Shown here one piece after another: positions 1 through 11,246 of a stretch of DNA of 64,000 nucleotides (positions are counted from its first letter, which is position 1; every line of letters starts with the position of its first letter). The notes below the pieces were generated by a model. It made no database searches. It was not told the origin of the DNA and saw only the letters and a list, made by a program, of their open reading frames with translations. The translations under genes and the position numbers were made by a program. The DNA is from Botryosphaeria dothidea (lineage: Eukaryota > Ascomycota > Dothideomycetes > Botryosphaeriales > Botryosphaeriaceae), in contig WWBZ02000062.1 of assembly GCA_011503125.2 (NCBI GenBank), positions 1,116,001 through 1,180,000 of the forward strand. Direction: 5' to 3'.

Positions 1-1375
1 GGCCCCGCCACAAGCCACACAGGTCTGGCCGGAGGGTTTGGTAGCGGTGGTGGCCTCGCCGGCGGTGGTACTGGGCTGGCCAGCCATGCTGCGCAGATGG
101 GCTTCGCGCACGGCGCAGCTCTCCAACAGCAACGCGAGGTTGAGGCTGCATCAATGGCGTCGGGTGGAGCAAAGGGCAACGGAATGAGGATACGTGACGT
201 CTGGAAACACAACTTGGCGCAGGAGATGGCAATACTCAGGAGTCTGGTGGACAAGTACCCGTATATCAGCATGGTATGTGCTTCTTGATCCGGGCGGCTC
301 GTCTCCAGCTGTATGGATTAACTGGACCTAGGACACCGAGTTCCCTGGCGTTGTGGCGAGGCCTATGGGCGACTTCGTGACCAAGGCTAGCTACCACTAC
401 CAAACCGTCCGCTGTAACGTCGATCTCCTCAAGATAATACAGCTCGGCATCACCCTCTTCTCCCCCGCAGGCGAAATCCCTCCCGCTCAGATCGAGCAAG
501 GCGCAGTCCAACAACGCGGCCCCTACTCGAACAACCTTATCATGTGTCCCTGCACGTGGACCTTCAACTTCCAATTTTCGTTAGAGGAGGACATGTACAA
601 CGAAGACTCGATCCAGGTCCTCAAGAAGGCGGGTACAGACTTTGAAAAGCACGCCGAAATGGGCATTGACCCGCATGAGTTCGGCTCACTCCTCATCACC
701 TCCGGACTCGCCCTCTCCGACGACGTTAACTGGATATCCTTCCATTCCGGCTACGACTTCGCATACCTGGTCAAGATCATGTGGTTCAAGCAGCTTCCCG
801 ATGACGAAGAGGAGTACAGGAAGCTCGTCAGCATCTTCTTCCCGCGCCTGCTGGATGTCAAGTTCTTGTGGCGTCATGCGCAAAAGCTGATGACGGTCAA
901 CGGTGTGAACGCACAGGCCCAGAACATCCTCAACGCGCTAGGGACCAAGTCGGGACTGCAAGACCTTGCCGAAGAGCTCGGCTGCCAGCGGGTCGGCACA
1001 CAGCACCAAGCTGGCTCGGACGCTTGGCTCACCGGCAACGTGTTCTGGCAGATGCGCGCTAAGATCTTCGACGGGGAGATCCCGCCGGACATGAACGGCC
1101 AGATGTGGGGCCTGACAGGAGTGGGACCGCCCGCCTCTGCCACAGCACAAGCGGCAGTGCTCGCGGCTCACAATCACGCGGCGAACGCGGTCAATGGCGC
1201 AGGGTTTCAGGCTGCCATGGCGTTCCACACTGGCGGCACACCACACAGGGATTCTCCGAGCACGCCAGTAACCAATGCTGCGGGTTTGGCGAGCGGAACA
1301 CCTGGACCCGGTGGCCACGGATTGGGTGCCATGACGCCGGGAGGAGGATTTGGCAACTTCCAGTACGGAAAGTGA
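1..1375 (+). CDS. POP2: CCR4-NOT complex 3'-5' deadenylase subunit CAF1/POP2 (5' partial)
   Basis: Poly(A)-shortening nuclease of the CCR4-NOT complex. Exons 1-273 and 332-1375 are joined by a phase-0 intron at 274-331. The open frame runs off the left edge, so the start is missing. The visible N-terminal part is Gly/Ala-rich, then comes the conserved RDVWKHNL block. The DEDDh catalytic set is visible: DTEFPG at the start of exon 2, HSGYDFAYL, the Asp of LLDVKFL, and AGSDAWLT near the end of the nuclease domain. After the nuclease domain there is a low-complexity Ala/Gly/His/Pro tail of roughly 90 residues ending FQYGK, a tail type common in filamentous fungi. The family assignment is secure; only the 5' limit is open. 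Confidence 0.95.
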
Positions 1376-2701
1376 GCATCTGTTGGGTTTCAGAAAGTTC
1401 TGTTCAATTCCCCTTCCATGTGGCTGTTCTTGGTAAAGATAATAATCCTTCCCTTTCTCTTCGACGAAGCGATAAAAAAGGCGTAGCTGGGAATACAGAG
1501 AGTTCTACATCCGTGCAGGGTAAACGGACGTCTCACGAGTTTTTGATTTTGATGAGAGCCGGGAGTTTCTTGCGTGTGCCACGGCGGACTTTCCGAGGCT
1601 TCGTCTTACTACTCCTGCATTACTCGGCGCACATGGATGGTGCTGTACGTGTGCTTTTCTTTAGGAATGGTGGCGGGTTTCCGGTGCTGGTTGGTTTGAC
1701 GGCTCTGGGCATGGGTTTTCTTTAGCAGATGCTGTAGGGTAGCAAATGCTGGCCCCATTTTTTCCTTTTTCATTCACTGTGCATTGTGTTGTTCGATTAG
1801 ATACGCGGGTGACTGGTTCTGGCGAGAGCGTGATTGATTACATGGTTGATTTGAGCACTTGGTTTCCCGGGGCGCAAAACGTTTGCCGTATTCAGAGTGT
1901 TGTTGAACTCATGAAGCACGAGTCTGACCCAATTACATCCTTTCAAAGGCACCAGAGCGGACTTGGTCGGACGATTGTAGAGAGAGCGGCGACGGTTCGG
2001 GCGATAGGAAGTCTGGCATTCGGCAGCCCTACGAGGGCGACCATAGCCAACGGTCATTGATATTGGCACTATCTTGAGCATCGGCGAGGCGCACCGAGCA
2101 TGATCGCATGGACATGCCAAATTAGTACAGTGGTAATTGGCAGTATTCATGGGCCGGATTGGCATGGCTGGGGACACAGCAGCTCTATTCAATACATAGC
2201 CGTATCAGGGCAAGTATTGCGCGCGCTGGATGCGCCGGCGCATGGCAGGCCGGAGACTGGGCGCGGGACCGCCAGATCGCCGTGCTGCTCTCCACCGCAC
2301 ACGGCGGCGCGCTAGGCCGCATCAGTCGAAAGAACCCGGGTGCAACGCTTATCGCGACTTATCAGCCCAACCCCGGACACCTTTTGCCTTTGCCATCCGT
2401 TCCACGCCCTCTTCCCAAGCCAACAGCCCGCTGCCCCTCACCAATTGAGCCGTCGAGGCCACCGCTGCCCGTCATGCCGGCCGCCGGCCTGCAACGCCTG
2501 TCAGCCCGTCGCCCAATCATCCAATCTGTATATAACATTGAGCCCACCGCCGGCTCCGCAATGCTCTGCTGTGCTCTATACTTTAATAAACACCCTTCCA
2601 CCCCTCTACTCGCTCCTCTCATCCATCACCGCTCTCGCGCACCATTTGCTTCTTCTCTGAAGCCTGCGGTGAAGCCATCTTAGCCTAACACAGCATTCAC
2701 C
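1376..2701. other. Intergenic, 1.3 kb between CAF1 and the amine oxidase
   Basis: No supportable gene. The first part is T-rich 3' flank of CAF1. The last 300 bases are pyrimidine-rich with a TATA-like element and look like the amine-oxidase promoter and 5' leader. Confidence 0.5.
2529..2535 (+). promoter_or_regulatory. TATA-like element of the amine oxidase gene
   Basis: A TATATAA sequence lies about 170 bases before the ATG at 2702, followed by a C/T-rich leader. The position fits a fungal core promoter; no experimental start site is known. Confidence 0.4.
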
Positions 2702-4883
2702 ATGGTGCTCGACCGCCTCAAGCAGATGGCCTCCCAAATCACCGGCCAGACTGCGCCGCCTTATCCCTTCGATCCCCTTTCTGAGGTTGAGATCGAGAAG
2801 GCCGTCGCCATCATCCGCAAGGAACATGCTGACCTCCACTTCAACGCCGTGACCCTATGGGAGCCGCGGAAGGTGGAGATGCAGGCCTGGTTGGCTAATC
2901 CTGAGGTCAATCCTAAGCCGAAGAGGAAGGCCGATGTTGTCTGCATTGGCCCTGGCAGCAAGGTGTACGATGGTGTTGTGGATCTCGAGGACGAAAGAAT
3001 CGTTACTTTTGGCCTGACCGACGGTGTTCAGCCTTTGGTGAGTTCCAATAGGCCAGTTTGAAAGATGATACATTTGTGCTAACGGGTTCCAGATTACCAT
3101 GGAGGATCTCAACCTCGTCGAGAGCGTTGTGCGGCAAGACCCCAAGGTCATTGAGCAGTGCGGAATTCTTGGAATTCCCGCGAGTGAGATGCACAAGGTC
3201 TACTGTGACCGTAAGTTTTTTCCCCCGACGACTTACTGGGCGCCTGCTAACAAAAACACAGCCTGGACTATTGGTTACGATGAGCGTTTTGGCAACAAGA
3301 TGCGTCTGCAGCAGGCCCTCATGTACTACCGCCCGCATGTGGATGACTGCCAATACGTCTACCCGCTGGACTTCTGCCCTATTTTCAACGCCGACACTAA
3401 GGAAATCATTCACATCGACATTCCCAAGGTCAGAAGACAACTGAGCAAGGCTCCGCCGAACAACTACCATGCCGCTTCCATCGAGGCCGAGGGAGGCTAC
3501 AGGGCTGACCTCAAGCCCATCAACATCACCCAGCCTGAGGGCGTTTCTTTCACTATGGACGGCCGCTACATCAGCTGGCAAAACTGGAAGCTCCACATCG
3601 GCTTCAACTACAAGGAGGGTCTCGTCCTTTCGAACGTCTCTTTCAACGACAAGGGTAACGAGCGCCCCATCTTCTGGAGAGTATCTCTTGCCGAGATGGT
3701 TGTGCCTTACGGTAACCCTGAGCACCCACACCAGCGCAAGCACGCGTTCGACTTGGGAGAATACGGCGGCGGCTACATGACCAACAGTCTCTCCCTGGGC
3801 TGTGACTGCAAGGGTGCTATCCACTACCTCGACTTCGCGTACGTCAACCGTGCCGGTCAAGCCCAGACCGTCAAGAACGCCATCTGCATCCACGAGGAGG
3901 ATGCTGGGATTCTCTTCAAGCACACCGACTTCCGTGACGAGTCCTGCACCGTCACTCGCGCTCGCAAGCTGATTATCTCGCAAATCTTCACCGCTGCCAA
4001 CTACGAGTACTGCATCTACTGGATCTTTCACCAGGACGGCACCATCCAGCTCGAAATCAAGCTGACTGGCATCCTTAACACCTACGCCTGCAACCCGGGT
4101 GAGGACCTCCACGGCTGGGGCACCGAAGTCTACCCCGGCGTCAATGCGCACAACCACCAGCATCTCTTCTGTCTGCGCCTGGACCCTAATATCGACGGAC
4201 CTAACAACAGCGTCGTCGTCGCCGATGCCGTACGTGGCGAGGGCGAGGTCGGCTCCGCAGAGAACTTTTATGGCAACGCCTTCTACTGCAAGAAGACGAC
4301 GCTGAAGACTCAAGCCACCGGCCACAGCGACTACGACGGCAACACGGGACGCACGTGGGAGATCTGCAACCCCAACAAGCTGAACCCGTACTCGAAGAAG
4401 CCCGTGTCGTACAAGCTGGTGTCACGCGAGGTGCCGCCGCTGCTGCCCAAGGAGGGCTCGCTGGTCTGGAAGCGCGCTGGCTTCGCCCGGCACGCCGTGC
4501 ACGTCACCAAGTACAACGACGAGCAGATCCACCCTGCCGGTCGCCACGTGCCGCAGACGTCGGGCGAGCCCAGCATGGGCCTGCCGCAGTGGATCTCGGC
4601 CGATCCCAATGCCAGCATCGAGAACACAGACCTCGTCTTGTGGCACACGTTCGGCATCACGCACTTCCCGTCCCCCGAAGACTTCCCCGTCATGCCCGCC
4701 GAGCCCATGACCCTCCTGCTCAGGCCGAGGAACTTCTTCACCAGGAATCCGTGCTTGGACGTCCCACCGAGCTACTGCAGCGTGCCGAGCGGTGTCAAGC
4801 AGGGCAGCACGCTGGTGGATCGCATTTCGAGGTTGGCGTTCGATGGAGAGAAGAAGGAGGGTGGCGCTTGCTGTGCTAAGTAG
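2702..4883 (+). CDS. Copper amine oxidase (TPQ-dependent primary amine oxidase)
   Basis: Oxidises primary amines to aldehydes with release of ammonia and hydrogen peroxide. Exons are 2702-3037, 3093-3210 and 3262-4883, giving 691 residues, normal for fungal enzymes. The cofactor tyrosine is Y399 in the motif AANYEYCIYW. The catalytic base is D315 in FDLGEYGGGYMTN. Two copper ligands are H448 and H450 in NAHNHQH, and the third is the His of GITHFPSPED. All key residues are present, so an active enzyme is expected. Intron 2 is 51 bases, a multiple of three without an in-frame stop, so an unspliced reading would stay open; the conserved YCDPWTIGYDE junction supports splicing. Related yeast enzymes are peroxisomal, but this one ends CCAK, not a standard SKL-type signal. 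Close in sequence to methylamine/benzylamine oxidases; the substrate cannot be read from sequence. Confidence 0.95.
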
Positions 4884-5471
4884 CTACGTGCGAGGACGGT
4901 TGCACAGTCGGCGGCATTGTTTGGATTAGGCATGGGTCTGGGTCTTGGGTTTGGTGAGGGAGGAAAGGTGAAGTAAGTGGTCAAAATTTCTGAAACGCAT
5001 CACGGTCTGAGCGTTGCTGTTTGCTGGATGGATCGAACATTTCTTGGTATATTTTTTATCTTTTTTTGGGCTGGGGTGTCATGATCAATTATGGATGAAT
5101 ACCACTTGCCACGTTCAATTCTATTTTTCTCGCTGGGTGCTTGTATGCCTGTTTTTCGCTTGTATTGGATGAAGCGATTTCTGTTCTTGATCGGTGGGGG
5201 TTGCTCTTACCACATTGAGGGCTGACATCACTTTTCAGCCTGTGCCGCAACACTTACATTCCTAGAAACATCCCGCCGCCGGCAAGACTCATATTTCACG
5301 CATCGCTAGTCAAGTCTCTTACACTCGCTCTCCCTTTACTCAAATCAGTTCTCTCGACCTGCGAGCATTGCCATATCGCCATGGCAAATCTGCGGCGGCG
5401 ATCTGGAGTGGTGTCTGAGACTGTGCCCATAGTACGCTTGCACCGCGTTCATACTGCAATAATCTGCCGCG
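4884..5471. other. Intergenic, 3' flank of the amine oxidase
   Basis: T-rich sequence with no coding signal. It probably holds the amine-oxidase 3' UTR and the upstream region of the next gene. Confidence 0.4.
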
Positions 5472-7020
5472 ATGCCTGCTGACGCCTATCAGGTCAAGCG
5501 CAGCACGGAGAGGCTGCCGGTGTTGAGACTCCGTGGACACTCGGATGAGTTCTCATCGGTGTGGAAGCCAAACCTGACGAGTTCTCCTCTAAGTTCACTA
5601 ACCTTTTCTTTCTCAGTCGGCAAGGACGGGCTGGTTACCATCGCCGATTCACAACCTGCCTCAGGTTGAGCTTGCGGAACATGCGCATCTGCTGGCGCAA
5701 TTGGAGAGGTCACTTCGGGACGTCAATGCTGCTATCTCAGAGGCAGACGCGCTGCTCTGGCAACTCAGGATTGAACTGACGCTCAGCTTGAAGCAACAAC
5801 ATACTGTTCGGAAAAGATTCAAGAAGCCGTCCAGCTTACACAAAAAGCCGTCCAGCTTACACAAAAAGCCGTCCAGCTTACACAAAAAGCCGTCCAGCTT
5901 ACACAAGAAGCCGTCTACCACACGCGAAGCACCGTCCATCATTCACAGAACACTGCGGCCACCTCGAGAGGATGAGGCTCGGAATCTGCAACCACTAGGG
6001 TGGCGCGGTATCAAGCGTGTCGGGTCTTGGTTCAGTGGTGAGAGTTCATTGTCTGAGAGACCTCTCCAGCAGAGAGAAGGGCGCGGAGCTTTGAACCGTG
6101 ACCTCAGGAGCTGGTACGATGCGGATGAATCTGCGGATTACTTCCCGGAAATGTCGAGCCCACGGGTTCAGGCAAGGTCAAACGCACCAACTTCACGGCT
6201 TCATTCGCAAAGAGGCTCAATGGCCGCTGAGCTGGGTTCTCTTCCTGAAGAGGATAATTCTTATACCTTCTCGTTTCCAACCTACACCTCTTCTTTACCA
6301 ACCTACGAATCTTCCTCTATCAATTCTCATTCAGACATCATTCATTTTCCATTACACCAGAGTGCAGGCTACCATCGTATGGGAACTAATCGTCCCTACA
6401 CTCCTATTCATGGATGGCGTGCGGCAATGAATCGTCGAAATGAGTCCTCTACCGCCTCACCAACTGCCTCCACAAATGCTCTCGCCAAGTCGCTAAGAAA
6501 TCTCAATACGCACGCACAAAGCACTCTCATCGAGCTCATAGTCGCACTAGAATCATACCTGGACCTTCTCCAACGCATCGAAGTGATTCAGCTCCGCCTT
6601 GGTGGTGTTCCCGAGTGCACTCAGCAACGATTCGACGCCGTGTTGTTTCATTCCGGCACCATCTTGTTCAAAGGTCGCAACCTCATCGAATATCTCGTCG
6701 GTGGACCGCTGGTCCTTCGCGAGCTCCGCACAGAAACGAAGATCGAATACATCCGCAGGAAGGCCAAGTTGCCGTCCATTCGCGAAGAGATGATCCGGCA
6801 GGAGCTGCGAAAGCGCACGGGCGGCACGGCCCTCGAAACGACCATGTCCGAGGATTCGGACGACGTGGATGAGGAAGAGATGAGAGGCAGGGGGAGGGGC
6901 GAGCGTCGGCAGCTGGAGACGGGAAGGTGTAGGGTCAAGGTGCCGACGGATGAGAAAGTGCCAGGCCACTGGGGGCCGAGCATGTATGTCGACGTTTCCA
7001 TCACCGTGGAGCATGCTTGA
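5472..7020 (+). CDS. Fungal hypothetical protein with a perfect KKPSSLH heptad array
   Basis: I do not recognise the family. The secure part is the exon 5617-7020 (468 codons with stop). Its acceptor at 5616 has a good branch site (CACTAAC) and pyrimidine tract. The first exon probably starts at ATG 5472. Its donor is unsettled: 5559 (GTGTGG) or 5493 (GTCAAG); both join in phase 0, giving about 496 or 474 residues. After the splice comes a Leu-rich heptad stretch likely to be a coiled coil, then four consecutive KKPSSLH units, then a Ser/Pro/Arg-rich low-complexity middle. A conserved-looking helical region follows (around NTHAQSTLIELIVALESYL to EYIRRKAKLPSI), and the protein ends with an acidic patch. 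No signal peptide or membrane segment. Function unknown. Confidence 0.65.
5818..5904 (+). repeat. 21-bp minisatellite, four copies, coding
   Basis: Four head-to-tail copies of a 21-base unit encoding KKPSSLH. Copies 2-4 are identical; copy 1 differs by a silent AAG/AAA. A degenerate fifth unit encodes KKPSTTR. Identity at silent sites points to recent expansion. Confidence 0.9.
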
Positions 7021-7395
7021 CGTTTGAACGCTGACATTTTGGGGGGGATGCTCTCCTCCTTCACAGTATAAGCAAGAGACCCAGAATAACCGAAAAGACC
7101 AAGTATCGGTGTGAATACATTTGCTTTTGGGCTCAGCTGAGGATCAGTGTGGCGGATATTATTCATACATTTACGGGTGTTACAGGCCTGTGAATGTACC
7201 TAATCAATGATTGCTGCTCTCGCCTTTTGGATTCTGTTGGGGCGTTGAGTGAGGTTGTGCAATGGTGGTGGTTTCACGGCGTTCTTGAGCAGGTAGTGGT
7301 TCAGCCTCGCGGTTCTCCCGGGCTGATTTGCGCGGCTGGTCTGTCTTGCCATGGCGGGGCAGTGCTCGTATGCATACTCCTCTGCATACCATGCC

Positions 7396-7425
7396 CCGCT
7401 GGTCAATGCTCCGCTGGTCAATGCT
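7396..7425. repeat. 15-bp direct tandem repeat, two copies
   Basis: The unit CCGCTGGTCAATGCT is repeated exactly twice head to tail. Confidence 0.85.
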
Positions 7426-7502
7426 CGAGTGGTTCCGAGCCCTGTAGATACGGAAATCTTTCTGCTGCGGTTTCCGTTCCCAAGGCTGTACCTAGATGTT
7501 GG

Positions 7503-7542
7503 AATCACGAGGCTGATTTCTGGCACTTTTAACCTCGTGATT
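7503..7542. repeat. Inverted repeat (10-bp stem, 20-base loop)
   Basis: AATCACGAGG and its exact reverse complement CCTCGTGATT flank a 20-base spacer. It has no U-run, so it is not an obvious terminator; role unknown. Confidence 0.7.
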
Positions 7543-7745
7543 GGTCCCAACGCTAGCCCTGTGCGACCCAGAAGCATCAGGTTCCTAAGTGCTCATCTGC
7601 GCATGTGCGATGAATGTGCATACGAATGAATATAAGAGGGGCCCGTTTGCTGCATCCTCAAGGGAGGCAGACTGATCCTGCTCTCAATATCCCGGTTCAA
7701 CCGTTGAAGCCGCCGGCCTGCCAACTCCCTAGATTTCCAATAAGT

Positions 7746-7769
7746 TTTCTACTAAGCTTTCTACTAAGC
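7746..7769. repeat. 12-bp direct tandem repeat, two copies
   Basis: TTTCTACTAAGC is repeated twice, just before a possible donor site at 7780. Each copy carries a CTAA element resembling a branch site. Confidence 0.7.
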
Positions 7770-7944
7770 TTTCCACAATGTAAGGCGGTTTCAGTTTCCG
7801 GTGGTGGTGGTTTGGAGGGGGGGTTATTCCTTTTCTTTGGTAGGGAACAAACCCTGTGCTAACACTCATTGTTTCTACTAGGAATCATTGCATCCAGTCT
7901 TTCGGGCTTCGGGGAACGTTCAATAACGACACCCTGATGTTTGA

Positions 7945-9324
7945 GACTACCATGGAAGAGCGCTGGCTTGCGCTCGATGGGATAATTTTACCGAAGACTT
8001 CGAACATCATCACACACTCAATTGCGAACTATATAAGACATTCCAAACACGACTGCCAACATGTGGAGCTGTCAAAGTGGAGAAGAGGCGTCTTTCTGTT
8101 GTCCATGGCGTGAAGCAGAGAGGCTTCGCTTGTCCTTATTTTAAGAAAGGAGAGGTGGGCAGCATCGGTGGGGGTGCTTGCTCATACAAGGGTAGTGGAT
8201 TCAATGACATGTCCAAATTGACGTATTTCTTACATCTTCCATAAATGGAATCCAACCCAGTGCCCGCGTGCCGATTGAAATTGAATTTCAGAAGACATAT
8301 TACAAGGGATCACAGAGAGATCGTCAGATGCGATCTGTGCCAATCTTACGTCATTAACGGTATCAACCATTCACCAGAAGAATGCGAAACTATTGGCCGA
8401 GGAGGGATTCAGAGTGGAGACAAGAAACAAACCGCTCAATGGTTTGCCCTTTATGCAGAGTTATTCCCAAGCGCACCGCGGCCGACGCATCCATTCTACT
8501 CGAGTCGCGTAACACAGCCGTCCCATGCTGCTGACTCCACTGAAAGTATTTCCACGTCTAAAGCTGCCAGTGACGACACGAGCTCTCACCATATGACCAC
8601 TCCGACACAGTCTCTGTCAACATCGTTATCCGTTTCGATTTCCGCGAAGGAAACAACGCCCGTAAGCGCCAGGAAGAAACGTGACAGAATCGAGGATCAG
8701 GAGGAAGTAGTACTGCAGCAGCTGGAATCCCTGAAGTCTGCAGAACGACTTGGCCGCTCGCATGAACCAAGCGAAGTCAGACTCAAAAGACTGGAGCAGA
8801 CATACAAGAGCTTGATCCGCCTGACGGATCAGATGATTCCAAAACACGGAAGTCCTGGCGAGGATACTGCTCCGATCTATGCTGAATCTTCGGCGGAGGA
8901 ATCACAGCAGCGACCACAGCGAAAGCGGAAGCGTTCACTAAGCAGAGAAAAACCCCCCCGGGGTGCCAGACGCCCTGCTGAGACCAAGCCTATCCTCCTT
9001 CCTTCGGCATCTCCTCCTCCAGGAATCATTTCCGGGTTGACTGAGGACACCGTGGTTACAGATGACGAAGAATTCACTCACGCAGTAATTCGGGATGTGG
9101 AGCCAAATGTTGTAGTATCAAAAGATTTTCGGAGTGGCAAGACTGGGCTCAATGAATCAAGCAACAACCTTGCTGGTATGGAGTTTCTCTCAGGTTTCAG
9201 CTCTGATCACTTCCTTTTTAACGATTTCTCTTATGAATTTCCTATTGATATGAGCAACGATGTGGACTGGAACAACATTCGGGGTGAAATGGAAATTTTT
9301 GAAGGATGCGATCATCAGATATGA
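7945..9324 (+). CDS. Zinc-finger-like (CPYF...C...H...H) fungal protein, 5' end unresolved
   Basis: Member of a Pezizomycotina-specific family with a CPYF/CPYY finger-like module, related to the gene at 33120-35184. An intron at 8223-8291 (donor GTATTT, acceptor ATTTCAG) removes an in-frame TAA at 8242 and joins the two halves as MSKLTRHITRDHREIVRCD, restoring the His/Cys spacing. Exons are therefore ?-8222 and 8292-9324. The module runs ACPYF, GACSYKGSGF, LTRHITRDH, RCDLC, then the family-typical tail with AQWFALYAELFP. The rest is Ser/Thr/Pro-rich with a basic KRKRSL patch and an acidic end, like a nuclear regulator. Upstream the frame is open only to 7945 and lacks an ATG, so at least one more 5' exon exists or the 5' end is broken. 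A start at ATG 8245 alone would lose half the module. Confidence 0.65.
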
Positions 9325-9581
9325 GGTATAAGCAACAAAGAAAATCTACACTCTACTTGATCAATAGCAGTATTTCGATTGAATAGAATATGAACTAAAA
9401 TTCTAATATGATAAGAATGCTGCTATCTAAACATTCAATGCTACGCTATTCTACTGTATGTCTACTATCCAGGTTGAGACATCGACATGTGATTGTAAAA
9501 GCCAATTCTCATCTACAGCTCACATATGAAATATTCTCACCGCTTCACATTCCCCACGTTCCATCTTCCACCTCGCCGCTT

Positions 9582-11246
9582 CTAAAAAGCAACCCCACTC
9601 TGCCACCAATGCTCCCCCCTGTACCACCGCACCCAATCCGCGCTTTCTCTTTCTTTCCAGCAGTTCCAACTACTATCCGCATCGCCGAACCCCAGCGCCC
9701 GCAGCGGTGAGATCGGCACCGGCTCAAATAACCAAATGCCGCCGCGCGCAAAATCGTCGGCCAGCAGCGGCGCCGTGAAGAAGAACCAGACGTGCACATA
9801 GAAAAAATTGCCCAGCTGCCTCATCAGCTTCGGCGTCTTCGGCGTTACAACACCCGTCTTGCGGAGGGAAGCGGTAAGCAGGAGCTGCAAAACGATGCCG
9901 AGGGGCTGCGTCATGAAGAAGAGAAACGGTCCGGAGAGCGGGTATGTGGCGCCGGACTGTGTGGAACTGCCGGCGGCGTGCAGGGCGCCGGAGAGGAAGA
10001 AGGCGATGGAGAGCTGGAGGAACTTGCACGGAACGCTGCGGCGGTCGAGGTTGAGGAGGCTTATGAGCTTCTTGGAGGGTGACTCGAAGGCGAAGCGGAA
10101 GGTCTGGTGCCACCAGCTGCCCCACCACCCGCCCAGGCCTTTGTCCAGGACCGTCCGGAAGGAGCCGAAGGTGTCCGGATACATCCAGGGCGAGGCGCGG
10201 GCGCCGATGATGCGAGGGCCGAGCAGGCCGACGAAGAAGAGGGGCGCCAGGGCGAAGATGCTGGTGAGGGCCCATTTGATGGCGTTGAGGGTGATGAGGA
10301 GACGGTAGATGCGGGTGAGGATGGGGGAGGTGCGGATGAAGGAGGGCAGGAAGGAGGGCGGGGGAGCGTCGATGACGCCCCAGAAGTAGGGGTCGTGTAG
10401 GACGACTACTTTGAGGAAGTCAAGAAGGAGGTATCCAATTACGAGGGTGCGTAAGGCGTATGAGAAGGCTTCGCGGCGCGTTTGCGGTTGCCGCGTTCCG
10501 TCGAGTCCGACGTGCGTTTCATCAGCGGCAACGGCTGGGGGGACGGGTGTGCCGGAATTGGCGTGGAGTTGTTGCTGGACCCGGCGGGGAGGAGGCGCAA
10601 GACCGGGAATCCGCCAACTCCAGCCCATGCCTCGGAAGTTGCAGAAGACGTCGGCGACCCAGTCGAGGCGTTCGATGAAGGGTGAGAGAGGGTAGTGCTG
10701 CCATGCGAACGTCCCCTTACGCTGGGTAGGACCGGCTGTTGTACCAAGCTTCTTTCGTTCAGCGGTAAGGTCGATATCTTTGATGGTTGAAACGGCCAAG
10801 GGTTCCCCCTGCGGTTTGTCTTTGAGAGTTGCTCCGTTTGCTGTTGCGCTGCAGTTGCTGCGTAGGGTCGCGAAGGCGCCCTCAGTACGCTCGATTCTGG
10901 CAAAGTCTGTCTGTGCATCGTGTACGACTAGCAATGTGAAGGTCCAGAGAAGTGACCAGGAGGAAATCAAGCCAACACCGAAAGCAGGCGCCATATTACG
11001 GGCTCGGCAGTACAGAACGGCATGTACGGAGCAGTATGCGTTGAAAGCCCATACTGGAAACCTGAGACTCTTGAGAAAAGGAGAGTTGTGATGCGGAATC
11101 AGTAGATATAGGAGACAGGCGAGTGCACCGACACTTCCCCACGGATAAACAAAGGGAAGAAAGTCATCCGAGCTTATGGCAGCGTCGTATCTAGCGTACA
11201 TGCGGGCGAGAGCCTCGTTGTGAGTTGCTGGAGGGTGGTTGAACAT
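9582..11246 (-). CDS. Wax-synthase-type membrane-bound O-acyltransferase (MBOAT family)
   Basis: Intronless, 554 residues. Polytopic membrane protein, with hydrophobic segments near residues 30-60, 70-90 and 95-115 and several more in the C-terminal half. Family marks are FRGMGWSW, the WWGSWWHQTFRF block, and a putative catalytic histidine near residue 423 in FLSGALHAAG. Fungal proteins of this kind are annotated as wax synthase domain proteins, some of them acetyltransferases of terpenoid metabolism; substrate and pathway cannot be told here. A Ser/Thr/Pro-rich insert follows the third hydrophobic segment. It is transcribed divergently from RBG1 with 382 bases between the two starts. No cluster core enzyme lies nearby, so a housekeeping lipid role is as likely as secondary metabolism. 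Confidence 0.85.
   Translation of the reverse strand: MFNHPPATHNEALARMYARYDAAISSDDFLPFVYPWGSVGALACLLYLLIPHHNSPFLKSLRFPVWAFNAYCSVHAVLYCRARNMAPAFGVGLISSWSLLWTFTLLVVHDAQTDFARIERTEGAFATLRSNCSATANGATLKDKPQGEPLAVSTIKDIDLTAERKKLGTTAGPTQRKGTFAWQHYPLSPFIERLDWVADVFCNFRGMGWSWRIPGLAPPPRRVQQQLHANSGTPVPPAVAADETHVGLDGTRQPQTRREAFSYALRTLVIGYLLLDFLKVVVLHDPYFWGVIDAPPPSFLPSFIRTSPILTRIYRLLITLNAIKWALTSIFALAPLFFVGLLGPRIIGARASPWMYPDTFGSFRTVLDKGLGGWWGSWWHQTFRFAFESPSKKLISLLNLDRRSVPCKFLQLSIAFFLSGALHAAGSSTQSGATYPLSGPFLFFMTQPLGIVLQLLLTASLRKTGVVTPKTPKLMRQLGNFFYVHVWFFFTAPLLADDFARGGIWLFEPVPISPLRALGFGDADSSWNCWKERESADWVRWYRGEHWWQSGVAF

Larger units (their letters stand above)
7021..7944. other. Intergenic, 0.9 kb with short repeats
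   Basis: No supportable complete gene. Contains two 15-base direct repeats (7396-7425), a 10-bp inverted repeat (7503-7542) and two 12-base direct repeats (7746-7769). A plausible intron at 7780-7881 (GTAAGG donor, TGCTAAC branch, CTACTAG acceptor) may belong to the 5' end of the following gene. Confidence 0.4.
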
